DNA from: Zarea fungicola
Taxonomy: Eukaryota; Ascomycota; Sordariomycetes; Hypocreales; Cordycipitaceae
NCBI GenBank assembly: GCA_900169235.1
Contig: FWCC01000140.1
Coordinates: 124,001 to 188,000, forward strand
Direction of reading: 5' to 3'
DNA length: 64,000 bases
Positions 35,620 through 46,248 of this stretch are shown in pieces. Positions within the stretch are counted from its first letter, which is position 1. Each line of letters starts with the position of its first letter. The notes under the pieces are model-generated. The model worked only from the letters and a program-made list of their open reading frames with translations, made no database searches and had not been told where the DNA came from. The position numbers and the translations under genes are program-made.

Positions 35620-36462
35620 ATGGCTGAAATATTCGGCACCATCTCCGCGGCGCTGAGCGTGGCGGCGCTCTTCAACAACGCCGTCGAGTGCTTTGGCTAC
35701 ATCCAGCTCGGCCGGCACTACGGGCGGGACTACGAGCGGTGCCAGCTCAAGCTCGACATCGTACAGGCCAGGCTGACCAAGTGGGGGGACGCCGTGTGCA
35801 TCCACGACGACGTCCGCTTCGCCACGACGTCTCCGACCGACGAGTCGACCATGCGGGCCAAGGTCATACTCGAGGAGATTAGTATGCTCTTCCAGACGGC
35901 CCGGAAGACGTCGGCGCGATATGAGATTGAGTCCACCGCGGCGGCGGTGGCGCAGAGCTCGTGGCCAGCGCTGCACATCTTCCACGGCGTGCTGCGGAAA
36001 AAGGGAAAAGAGCGGCAGCGGCAGAGCAGCTTCAAGCAGAAGATGAAGTGGGCGCTGTATGACGCCAAGGAGTTTCAGCGGCTGCTGGCCAGCGCCAGCG
36101 GCTTCGTGGACGACCTGGAGAAGCTCTATCCTGCCCAGCAGCAGCACCGAGAGGAAGCCATACTGCCAGAAGGGAATGCAGTCCAGGAGACCATGTCGGA
36201 CACGACTACACAGATTGACCAGGAGGAGAGCCGACGCGGCTCAGCCAAGAGCGACGAGACGGTCGTGGTGCAAGTCTCGGAGAGCGTCGTTGTGGATGAA
36301 AAGGCTCGTGTGAGGATTGGAAACGAATATTCCGCGGCATCAGTGGCAGATACCCTGACGAAGAAGCCGGGGCTGGTCAAGGCTCACACAATCGAAGCCA
36401 AAGGCACTTCGAGGGTGCAGGTTGGTAACAGCTATGGGTTTGGCAGCATTTTTGACGACTGA
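35620..36462 (+). CDS. het-S: HET-S-like protein: HeLo domain plus two C-terminal amyloid motifs
   Basis: 280 residues in a single exon (Podospora HET-s has 289). Residues 1 to ~220 form a HeLo domain. The N-terminus FGTISAALSVAALFNNAVEC is the hydrophobic helix that acts in membranes once the domain is activated. Residue 33 is His, in GRHYGRDYERCQ; in Podospora His33 marks the killing-competent HET-S allele and Pro33 the prion allele HET-s. The C-terminus has two pseudo-repeats: R1 from 226 (EKARVRIGNEY) and R2 from 262 (GTSRVQVGNSYGFG), joined by a ~15-residue loop and ending in an aromatic (IFDD). This matches the two-layer beta-solenoid prion domain. Expected role: cytosolic cell-death executor switched on by amyloid templating from the divergent NLR. 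There is no break in the gene. Activity itself is not demonstrated by sequence. Confidence 0.93.
   Translation: MAEIFGTISAALSVAALFNNAVECFGYIQLGRHYGRDYERCQLKLDIVQARLTKWGDAVCIHDDVRFATTSPTDESTMRAKVILEEISMLFQTARKTSARYEIESTAAAVAQSSWPALHIFHGVLRKKGKERQRQSSFKQKMKWALYDAKEFQRLLASASGFVDDLEKLYPAQQQHREEAILPEGNAVQETMSDTTTQIDQEESRRGSAKSDETVVVQVSESVVVDEKARVRIGNEYSAASVADTLTKKPGLVKAHTIEAKGTSRVQVGNSYGFGSIFDD
36295..36459 (+). repeat. HET-s-type amyloid motifs R1 and R2 (protein-level repeat)
   Basis: R1 lies at about 36295-36357 (residues 226-246) and R2 at about 36403-36459 (residues 262-280). Core alignment: ARVRIGNEY with SRVQVGNSY. The 36-residue spacing equals that of the HET-s solenoid. The repeat is weak at DNA level, consistent with old divergence under protein-level constraint. 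Confidence 0.85.
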
Positions 36463-37528
36463 GCGCTGGATTTTGATATTATTGGCATTGTTCTGGTGTT
36501 TCTGCATGGGATGGCATGATATGGAGTTTTGATAAAGCACATGAAAGACTGTTGGGAGCCGTATCGACAATGTTTGTATAATGTTTGCTTGATGGCGCAG
36601 AGAAAGTTTGGGAAATTTGTATGTGAAGGAAGACTTTGTACTACAGAGGGCCTGTACAGGCGGCACGGCGCTGTATTTTAGCGACCTGTTGCGCTAAATT
36701 TTGCCTCGAGCCCTGTGTCACCTGCTGAAGCATTCATCTTGCTGTTGAGATAGAGTCGAACCTTGTTTAAATGTAGAAAACCAAGTCTTTATATGGAAGG
36801 ATGCATTATATACTGTAAGATGGATAGTAAATTGAAAATAATACAGGTTTAGATATCTGGATAATTGGTCTTTGACTTTCTGAGTAATTTGTTGGAACTT
36901 GGTTTAAATATGGCATCATGGTTTAATAAGACTTGCTTATTAAAGAGTGAAATTTATCCAACCATCAACATGAATCCATCATATACAGTTTTTTTGTTGT
37001 CAAACGGCAACAGAATATGTTCTCAAGTCCAATCGAAATTTTAAGAGTCATTCAACCGATATTGAGCTCAAAAACCTGTTGCGTTTGTTGAGCCAAATTT
37101 TGTATAGGGTAGCCTCTGAGGTGTGCTTGACTGGCACCAACACTACACATGGCATGAACAGCACGGTTGCTGTTTATTCACAACAGCGGTTCGATAAAAT
37201 AAATTAAAATAACTTGTTTAAAATTAAACCAAAAAAATAAATCAGAGTTCATGCATAATTAAAGGCCACTAACTTGAATAGTAGTGTTGCCCGTCTTGTC
37301 GTCGCAACACCATGACGAACCTCGGAGCACCAACTCGGATTTCCATGTGAGCCCCAACAAAAAATACAGACCCATTCCAACAAAGAGAGTTTTTCTTTCA
37401 TCTATATATCAACGCTCATGCCCGTAAATATGATTTTAAAAGAATCAAGTACCCAGGTCTAAAATAACCAGACTCTGTCGTTTTTGTCTGCATTTGCTAG
37501 CACGTTCCTAAAGGCATAAACCACCACC
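36463..37528. other. AT-rich intergenic stretch next to the HET-S gene
   Basis: About 1.1 kb that becomes strongly AT rich between 36720 and 37270 (TTTAAAT, AAATAAATTAAAAT). CTGTTGCG...AAATTTTG appears twice in degenerate form, near 36688 and 37076. No ORF is recognisable. It may be a mutated repeat remnant; no transposon motif survives. Confidence 0.45.
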
Positions 37529-38620
37529 ATGGCATCCTCATCATCGCCGCCAACATCAAGTGTCCGGCAGCGCCGGCCATCCTTTCGCGCCTCCGCCATC
37601 AGCGCCGCCAAGACCATAGAGCACAAGGTCGAAGACACGCTCCTCCAGCTCTGGGATGACCTCCCCGCCTGGCGCCGCGACAATGCCTTTATTCATTCCG
37701 GCTACCGCCAGATCCGCGGCTCCTACGCCCACTCTGCCCGCTCCCTCTTCTACCTGCACAACGAGTTTGTCAACATCTGGTCGCACCTCCTTGGCGCTCT
37801 TGTTGCCGTCGTCGTCGCCGCATATCTCTACTGCGTGATCCATCCGCGGTACGACTCGGCTAGCGCCGCCGACATTGCCGTCTTTGCGTGCTTCTTTGGC
37901 GGCGCCGTCCTGTGCCTGGGCATGAGCGCGACCTTTCACGCCGTCGTGGATCACAGCGCCGAGGTCGCCCGCTGGGGCAACAAGCTGGATTACACGGGAA
38001 TCGTGGCCCTCATCGTGGGCAGCTACGTGCCTGCGCTGTATTACGGCTTCTTCTGCCAGCCGGCACTGTTTCAAGCCTATCTCTGCACGGTGAGTACGAG
38101 ACATTTCCACTTAACAAAGGGGAAATAAAAGAAAACCATGGCTACCGTTCATATACTAACACATGGAGGTGTAGATGTGTGCTCTTGGAGTAGGCTGCGC
38201 GACTGTGTCCTGGGTTGAGCGCTTCCGCACCGCCGCCTGGCGTCCGTACCGCGCCGCCATGTTCGTCTGCCTCGGTGTGTCCGGCGTCGTCCCCATTGTC
38301 CATGGCATCCGGGCCCACGGCTACCAGTACTTTGAAGATCGCATGGGCCTGAGCTGGGTCATTCTCCAGGGCGCCATGTACATATTCGGCGCCGTTCTCT
38401 ACGCCGTACATTCAAAGTCTAGTCTAGTACTATGGACTACTCGCTAACATCCTTATAGTCACGATGGCCGGAACGAAGCTTCCCCGGCAAGTTTGACATT
38501 TGGGGCAGCTCGCATCAAATCTTCCACATGTGTGTGCTGCTGGCCGCAGCGACGCACTTTTACGGCATGTCCAAGGCATTTGACTACCACCACACAGGCA
38601 ACGGGGCGCAGTGCTCATGA
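37529..38620 (+). CDS. PAQR / Izh-type receptor (hemolysin III superfamily)
   Basis: Three exons, 37529-38089, 38175-38405 and 38459-38620 (317 residues), with GTGAGT..TAG and GTACAT..TAG introns and frame preserved. After a basic N-terminus comes the family entry motif DDLPAWRRDNAFIHSGYR and the NEFVNIWSHLLGA block. Seven membrane helices follow. The metal-site motifs are present: SATFHAVVDHS in helix 2 and HQIFHMCVLLAAATHFYG in helix 7. Length and motifs fit fungal Izh1/adiponectin-receptor-like proteins, which act in membrane lipid/ceramide and zinc homeostasis. The tail is only 91 bp from the convergent TFIIIC gene. Confidence 0.93.
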
Positions 38621-38711
38621 GTACAGAGCCAAAAGAATCTTGAATTTAGCGTTTATATAGTACATATTTTTTATTACCATCCATAGAGCATAGAAGGCAT
38701 GGTATCATTCG

Positions 38712-40973
38712 TTATTCATCATCTGCCGATGCATCTTCAATTCCCAAGTCCATGACCCTGACAAGGCCAGAGCCCATCGCAACAGCAACCCAGCACCCAA
38801 ACAACTTATTGGGATTCCATTCTAGCGTCGTTATTCTCGTCAGAGGCTCGTGTACGGCCATGCGCCTCGCATCACCCGCTTTCAATACCTCGTCCTCGTC
38901 GTCATCAACAGCGGCGGCCCTCTTCTTGTTCTTAGGCGCTTTTCCTTTCTTAGCAGAAGGGGTTTCGTACTTTGCGTTGCGATTCTTGTCAATGTTGAAT
39001 CCCTGAACCACGCGCGTGGCGCCGCGCAGACCTGCTGGCGAGTCCTTGGGATACAGCGTATGCGGCCGATGCTCGTGATGGAACAGGCGAAGGCGGTACG
39101 TGGCGTCGGTGCGGCTGTTGAAGTGCTCAACCTGCGGGTTCAGGCACCACACCGAGCCGTCCATGAGCCCAATCAGCAGAAACGGATGCGTCTTGCCCGT
39201 GGCAATGGCGGACGGGAAGCTGTCGCCCGTAAACGTCGTGCGGAAGAGCGGAAAGTTGGCGTGGTGCATGAAGCCCACCACCGTGTTGTTGACCTTGGCA
39301 GACGGGTAGATGGAGAAGAAACCGAGCATCTGATCGCTCCAGGTGAGGAGCCCCGGCTGCGTGACGACGTTGATGGCCGGCATCTCGGTGAACTCGTAGC
39401 TGGGGGCGGTCAGATCGAGTATGCGCATGGTTCCGCCGAGCGGCGTTGCAGCGACAAGGTAGGGCATGCTTGGGTAGCCAGTGGCGATTTCGACGACGTG
39501 GCTGTGGTGGACGGCGTGTCGGGATAGGAGATGCGATGGAAATATCGACCAAAGGGCAACGGAGCCGTCCGAGTACCCAACCACGAGCCGGTTCAAGTTG
39601 GCCCAGCTCATGGACGTGGCTTCAATGCCGTATTCATCTTGCAGAAACAGGACCGCAATCGGGTTCAGAAGTTCCTCTATTCAACGTTAGCAGACTGTAA
39701 TGCAAAGAAAAAAAAAGATGCTACTATACTTACCAAACTCCTCGCTGCTCTCTGTATCTGCCTCGACAACATACACAACCCCGTCTGCACATATTACTGC
39801 CAGGTATGTCCCTGTAGGATTCCACGCCACACGTCTCGCCCTCCCATGAGGGAAACACAGCGTCCTCCGAAGCTTAGGAGGCAGACTCGTAGGACGTGCA
39901 GACTGTGTAGTTGAAGACTGCTCACCCTCCACCTCCCATAGCTGCACCGTGCCGTATGCCTCAAACTCAATCCTGGCTGCATCGTCTGTGAATGAGTGTA
40001 CTTCCTGGTCCAGGTGTGGCATGACAGCCACGGCCAGCAGCTGTGTCATCTGGTCATCCGTGCGCGGCGCCCAGTCCACGCTCGTGACAATGCCTCCAGC
40101 ATCAAACATCCACCCACTTGGCTCTTTGTCCCCCCTCTCGTCATAGTCGAATGGTATCCCAGACTGTGCAATCGCATAGCCACTACCCGGAGCAAACAAG
40201 ACCTCCTCCTCCGCGCCCGGACCAACGAGAACCGGCATGGTGTGCGTGGGGAGCCTGTACGGCGCGGCCTCTGCGGGCGACAGGGCACGCACCGGCAGGC
40301 GACCCCCCATGGCGGCGTCTACCTTTTCCCGCCAGGCCGCGGCCAGCTTGCTCTCCCTGCCCGCGTAGTCATCCAGCCAGGCACCCCGGCAGGGCAGGTC
40401 TGATTCATACTTCAAGCTCCTGGGCGGCAGCACAGGCCACTCGAACCAGCGCTCCAGCAGAGTCTGCGCAGTTTCCAGGCGGGCCTCGTCGCTCCCGTAC
40501 CACGCAGACACGAGGTGGTGCCGCCGCACGGCGCGGTCATTGGGGCCAATGTACGTCCTCATCTGGTGGCTGCCGTCCTGTGCGGGCATGGGTATTTCCA
40601 TGTATCCGGCGACAAGCGTCGTTGCCTTTGCAGTGGGCTTGCTGGCTGCTGCGGCGGGTGCTGGTGGCCGAGACTTTCTGGCAGATGACGCAGTGGTGCT
40701 CTTCGCCGCTCCACGACGTCGCGCCGGCGTCTTGACCTCGTGGAGACTCTCTACTTCGCTCACATGCGCTGCCTCGCCCACGTCTGACGCACTGCTGCTC
40801 TTGTCCCCCTCCTCTTCATCATCAGGTTCAGGGACATCCTCGTCATCAAAGTTGGTGTCACGCTCCTCTGTTTTTTTGCTGCGACGGGTGATGGGGTCCT
40901 CCTCTGAGCTGTCACCAAAGTGATACTCTGGAGCAGTGTAGCTTTTAGTACGATTTGACCTTCTGGTCCTCAT
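38712..40973 (-). CDS. sfc6: TFIIIC complex subunit (Sfc6/Tfc6-like WD40 protein)
   Basis: Two exons, 40973-39734 and 39676-38712, 734 residues; the intron is 57 nt with GTAAGT, GCTAACG and TAG. The start at 40973 (MRTRRSNRTKSYTAPEY) is preferred because upstream codons lack conserved character. The N-terminal ~130 residues are acidic, then Ala/Ser/Pro rich with basic patches. The body is a divergent WD40 propeller: VTSVDWAPRTDDQ..LLAVAV, GTVQLWEV, RRVAWNPTGTYLAVICADGVVYV, LVVGYSDGSVALWSIFP, LLIGLMDGSVWCLNP. Fungal orthologues belong to the B-box-binding arm of TFIIIC and recruit RNA polymerase III to tRNA genes. The PSAKKGKAPKNKKRAAAVDDDEDE insert near the C-terminus looks like a nuclear signal. 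The subunit assignment is probable rather than certain. Confidence 0.78.
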
Positions 40974-43044
40974 TGTGAACACCCCCAAACGACGCGTTGC
41001 GGGATGGAGGATGGATGTGTTGCTTGGTGGGGGTTTTGCTGATGATGATGCCAGGTCCAAAAGTTTTGTTAGTCGACTGGTGGGGCGCCACCAACAAGAG
41101 ACAAAATATTCAAATTCAGAACACAACTCTTTGCAGGGCAATAAATGGCGATAAATTGTAATTAAAGACGTTAATAAAATTTAAAAAGAAATAACCATGA
41201 GTTTATTTCGCCGGTGTTTAATGCTATACCATAGCTACAACTGCTAGCCAGGCCAGCAACTGTGCTGGAGCAACTGAAGCCGCAGTTGGTTGAAGTGAAA
41301 CAGTTCTGACAACGCTTGTGCTCCTGAATCTAATATAATTTCTCATTGAATCACATAATTCTGGGCCCAAAGAATCACGCAACTGGAAAAATCCGTGCAA
41401 CAATACTTTCTTTGTCCTCGCTCCCGTTTCAGTTCGACAATAGACCTTGTGCCCAGATAGCAACCAATGAGATGCGGAAATGAATCATAATGGCGCTTCT
41501 TATGCTACACCAGGATTTTGGCCAACATTGTCTAATTCGTGAATCAGAGGAGAGTAGCCAGTTGTTCGATGGCCGAACAGGCAGGGTCTCTGCTCGCCGC
41601 CTGGTCTCGAAAACCAACATTCCACAGCAGCCTTTCCAAGGACCAAAGAAGTTACAATAGACCTGAAGCTGGACTGGTGCAAATAAAAATGAACTACTGA
41701 GGTAGTGATGGAGATATTCCAGACCATGTGGTGATAACAACACTGATGGCCAACCGCCGCATAGCCACAGGATACGACATTGAAACCTACTGTACTACTT
41801 GCCTCCTTTCGCATTGTTGAGATAAAATAGAAAACCTGCAGAGCCATTCACACAGCCCGCAGTTTCACGAAACCGAAAGCTTCAGAACTTTTGGTGCTTG
41901 ATTGCCTCTCCGTGTTCCTCTGCACGCCGTTGGATGGCAAGAGTAGCCGTCCACAACAGTAAAGTAACCAACATTCACAGGCAGAGCTCGTATTCTCGCG
42001 TATTATTTCCTAAAAGTATGAAGATGCTCTGAATCATGGTGGTATCTAGTCTCTCAATCATGCCGCTGTTGGAGGGCTTCGAAAATTATTTAAGAGGCCG
42101 CTTCTCCCGCCCAAATTTGCAAGTTCTGGTTCTCAACAGGCTCAAAGAGAGCAAGTCAGCCATGCAACAGCATTTCGGCCAAAAGGAATTTCCACCAAAC
42201 ATAAGCGAAGCAATGCCGCCAACATAATTCCGAGGCAGAAGCCACATGCACATGGTGATACTTACTTGTAATCTAGATGACATTGATCTAGGTTTCCGTT
42301 GGGATTAATCACAGAGCACGAATGAAAAGAGAGCAACTTTGGATCGTGATAATCAAGATGATTGATCACATGAAAAATGGACTTCCCTGTTGGAGAGCTT
42401 GCAGCCGGTGCAATACTCGCAGACGAAACATCTCCTCCAGGCAGCCTATGTGGGCAGCCTCGTTTGGCATGTTGATTGTGAGAGTCTCAAGACTCCTACC
42501 TGTCTTCAGGAAACGGCCGAGCCATTCGGACACAGGGAGCAACATGCAGTCTCTCGACACCCGTCCCAAAATCTTGTGCATTACAAAACCACAACTGGAT
42601 TGCATGAGACTATTGTCTGCATGACAGGAGCTTGCGCCACACGCTCAGTGACTGCTGTTGTGTTGGTTGGCCAGGCCATGTCTAGCAGTGAAATCGACCA
42701 TTTCTTCAGTGACAGGGAACTCAATGGCCCAGAAGCCGAGGCCCATGTTCAGAACAGCACTGAAGCAGATGAGTACTATATTGCTACGCCGCCCCCAACT
42801 TTTGGCTGCGATGGCCGCGACTGGACCAGAATAAGAAATGATCGACCAGCTTTGACGCTGCATTCTCGGGACAGCAACCGCATTTACAACTACATCTCTA
42901 CGAGAGCCAGCAAGAATCTCGAGGCACCGCTATATCTCGGGGTTGGAGCAGAGCCATAGGAACCTCCATATATATTGTGAATAGCCGGGTTCATAAATAT
43001 TGAGAAGATCCGGTTTAGTGGAAGTTGATGAAGATGCCTTTGAA

Positions 43045-43150
43045 GAGAGCTTTGAAGACCTATAGGTTGACGACTTGTAGGCGCCATTGGAAAGAGCTTT
43101 GGACCTATAGGTTGACGACTTGTAGGCGCCATTGGATAGAGCTTTGAAGA
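43045..43150. repeat. 45-bp tandem repeat, about 2.3 units
   Basis: A 34-base core, ACCTATAGGTTGACGACTTG followed by TAGGCGCCATTGGA, occurs at 43058-43091 and 43103-43136, embedded in AGAGCTTTG-type flanks. On the minus strand it would encode a 15-residue repeat (PMAPTSRQPIG..), but there is no supporting gene. A related GATTTGTAGGCGC word recurs near 43930. Confidence 0.85.
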
Positions 43151-43151
43151 G

Positions 43152-44009
43152 CTATACGAAGAAGACTTGTATGTCCCATGACGTCGACATGCTGCTTCCC
43201 TACTCGACGCTAACACCACATCGCTGGCCTGTTCAAGTCCCAGATGCAGGCTAGAAACCGTGCTCGCAGACTGAGCTTGCTTTCCTTGCACTTTGGAGGG
43301 CTTTGAACACTAGAGCAACAAGACATCACTCTTCATATGCTCCACTAATTCAAGGCTACCAGCATTCTTGAGAGTGAAATAGGAAAGGCAACAAACTGAC
43401 GGACAGCTCCTCGTCATGCAAAGAGGCCTACATTTGTTCCAGGCTTCGGGACTCTAACCACGGATGCGAGGGAACTGAAGCTGCGCGTGCGCATGCGCTT
43501 CCCTTGATAAATGCGGCCTCGACTACCTTGACCTATACCTGATTCACTCCCCCGCCGCCGACGTGAATGGCAAGGACCTGGATGTGCTCCTTACTGAGCA
43601 TGCTTTGTCGACCAACTTCATATGGGCGCTGTAATCGACCCGCATAACCTTCCGGTGGTTGTCCATCACTGAATCATGGTTCCTCGCCTGTCGACATCTG
43701 TCTCAATGAATAGGGCAGCTTGTTTGTGGTGGTTGTCCCCCTTGCCGCCGACGAGCTGAAGCGATACAAGACCTGGCGCTCTCTCCATATAGCACAGAAA
43801 CTCGACAGGGTTCGCCCCATTGGCGTCTCAAATGCCTTCATCCCAATACTCGTCCAGCCCGTCTGGCCGCGCATACAGTGCCATCAGAAAACATATACGA
43901 AAAAGATTTGTATGCGCTTGACTTGTCCGATTTGTAGGCGCTTGATTTGTCCCATGAGGCAGTCATGCTGCTTCACTACTCGATGCCAACAGCACATCGC
44001 CGGCTGTGA
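43152..44009. repeat. Diverged direct repeat flanking the AKR remnant
   Basis: Copy A (43152-43231) and copy B (about 43893-44009) share ATACGAA[G/A]AAGA[C/T]TTGTATG, TCCCATGA and CATGCTGCTTC..CTACTCGA, then ACATCGC. Copy B has an extra ~30-base internal piece. A segmental duplication or the ends of an inserted element are both possible. Confidence 0.6.
43500..43870 (+). pseudogene. Aldo-keto reductase fragment, frameshifted
   Basis: From 43509 one frame reads KCGLDYLDLYLIHSPAAD, the family motif (LGLDYVDLYLIHxP-type) near the TIM-barrel active site, and stops near 43633. A second frame from about 43738 continues with DELKRYKTWRSLHIAQKLDR and then PIGVSNAF, the next conserved AKR block (W..L..L...G..R.IGVSN-type). 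Frame change, internal stops and loss of both ends show it is a broken remnant. No restored sequence is offered. Confidence 0.8.
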
Positions 44010-44432
44010 CAAAGGACGACATCAAGATCACGGCCTTCTCAACTGGAACAGCGGGCGGCAACACGCTCGCTGTTCCCGACGGTGTGGGAACGATTCTTCC
44101 AGCTGCGCATCGCTGCTAATCTTGCAGTGGCCCTGGCTTTGTAATATGATCCTGCAACATCAACGCCGTCGTGCATAGTTCGTTGAGATATTGGGTCCCT
44201 GTCATGAAGGAAATGACCAAGTTGGGACGATTGGCCACCGCTTTGCCCTGTTGTCAGGCTTGGCCATCGCCAGAGTTTATTTCACTCTGGTAAAATGAGA
44301 ACCAATACTTCCTTAACTACAGCAAGTACCCATGCGCAGATTCTTTTAAACTGGAATCGCGCGGGGGAACGTTGTCCTACTGAACCGAAGAGCTTGACTG
44401 CCCAGCGCATCACCCGCCGAATAACCGCCACT

Positions 44433-44517
44433 TGATACTGCATTGGGCTTAAGAGCTGAATACGACAGTCCGACGCTCCTGATACTGCATTGGGCTTAAG
44501 AGCTGAGTAGGACGGTC
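44433..44517. repeat. 47-bp tandem duplication
   Basis: TGATACTGCATTGGGCTTAA followed by GAGCTGA and a variable TAxGACxGTC occurs at 44433-44470 and 44480-44517. Lies in the degenerate interval with no gene association. Confidence 0.85.
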
Positions 44518-46248
44518 GTAAGCTGGGCTGATACAATGGCTTTTTGCCATTTGGATGCCATTGAAGCCTTCCATGACTACTGGAAGGGATACTAATAAAT
44601 CAGCACACCGGTAAGAGCTGCAAACGTTGACTACTTATACTGACCAATCAAGCTGTGAAATTTCTCTCTTTTAATACAAATCAAATTATTACTCTTCAAA
44701 TGTGTGTCCTCAATCGCATCAGTGAATGCCTATACTGCTTTGTGGTCCCTGTAGACTGTTTTTGCCAACAATGGTAAAATGCCAAGGAAAAGATGAGAAA
44801 TCATCGAAGCCTCGACCTAATTGAGCGATTTGAGCTTCAGGCATAGGCCCTCTAGCGCAAATTTCGCGGATGGGACTGTCCGCGGCGCGCTGATCCCAAA
44901 GTCAGCGCATCGACAACGACGACACTGCAAATTCAACTCTGAGATGTGAAACTTTGGGTGGCCTACTAAAAACAGGTCGCCGCACTGCATGCGATGTGAG
45001 ATGCAACGGCTACATGGAAGCGCATATATCTAACACAAACCGAAAGCTGCAGTGCTCCCCCGTACTCTGGCAGTTTATTTAGATGTGCCCCTTGCTGGTA
45101 AATGCCATGAATGAGTAAAAAGCGCTTTTGATCATGAGGCTGCCACGATTACCTGCGAATGAGGCGTGCCTGTGGCGCCAGGCAGAATTATCCATCTCCC
45201 AACACACTCGGAGTATGGTGATGTCCTAGTAGACTAGAGCCAAAAGCGACTTCAGCGAAGGATCTGGCTTGCGTCATTCTTCTCTCCAAAGACTATCACT
45301 TCCAATGGACCCAGTTAAGCTGAAATCGCTGCACTGAAATTTTGCACCATCAAGACAAGGAAAGGTTGGAAACTGGGCACTGCCTTGAAAGAGCCTTTCT
45401 TGGGACAAGTGCATATCTGAGGCCAGCTGTAGGGATTGACAAGCATGCAAAGATAGCCACGAATATTTCCCAATTAAGCGTTATCCACCCATCAAAGCTG
45501 CCTGACGAAGGATTCTGCGTGCATACAACATTCCTTGTCGAGGCGTTCGAGTCGGGCCGCCGGTCCTAGCCGCAGTGGCGGGGTAGTCGAGTTTCAATAG
45601 AGAGGTTCGCGCTCTAGATGTGACCCAGTCTTGACATTGGCGGCTGATTATCGCTGCAGTAGCACCTCGTGTGTAGGTTAGACCAAACATATGCTAAGCG
45701 AGCTGACTACGCGTCTGACACCGACTGAAAAAAACTTCGGCTGAGTCTTGATTTGCGTCCTCCCGACGAGGTGGCCACAATTAGCGCTTGCAGAATTGTA
45801 TCAAGACATGGGAGCAATGAGGGAACAACGAGGCTGAAAAGTGGCTGCAGCATGCCTGCGGAAAACCTGGTTCATGTGATTCCAGGGAACCATACGGAAT
45901 TCTGCGGCCTGCAACCGTAAATGAGGGGTTGCTGTGTAGAATCAAGGCTTGAATTTGCGCTGTTGGCGGTGCTCATGCAGCGTAAAGGGGGCGCCACCAA
46001 ATGGTGACAGTTACTATGCCTTGATGTCAACAAGCACCAAAGTCGCGAGTATGCCAGGTATACAGCCTGACAAGGCTCTTGCTATTGATGAGGGAATGGA
46101 CAGATCCGCAGCGCAGGCGGGAAGCAATAAAGCAGCACCATTGACATGCAACTGGGCACTTGTCCACGTAGTCCCCTCATTTGTCGCCTTTCACATTGAA
46201 AAATCGCACGAGAAACACCCGCCTACCTTTCTATAGAGACCATAAACG

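Larger units (their letters stand above)
40974..46248. other. Degenerate 5.3-kb interval with gene remains and repeats
   Basis: No intact gene seen. It contains remains of an aldo-keto reductase (43.5-43.9 kb), a 45-bp tandem repeat, a 47-bp tandem duplication and a direct repeat flanking the AKR remnant. ORFs such as 42390-42959 have no recognisable motif and open from a non-ATG codon. It looks like decayed accessory DNA. Confidence 0.55.

Noticed and set aside
42390..42959. 189-codon plus-strand ORF
   Set aside because: Opens from a non-ATG codon, lacks any motif, and sits in degenerate repeat-rich DNA.
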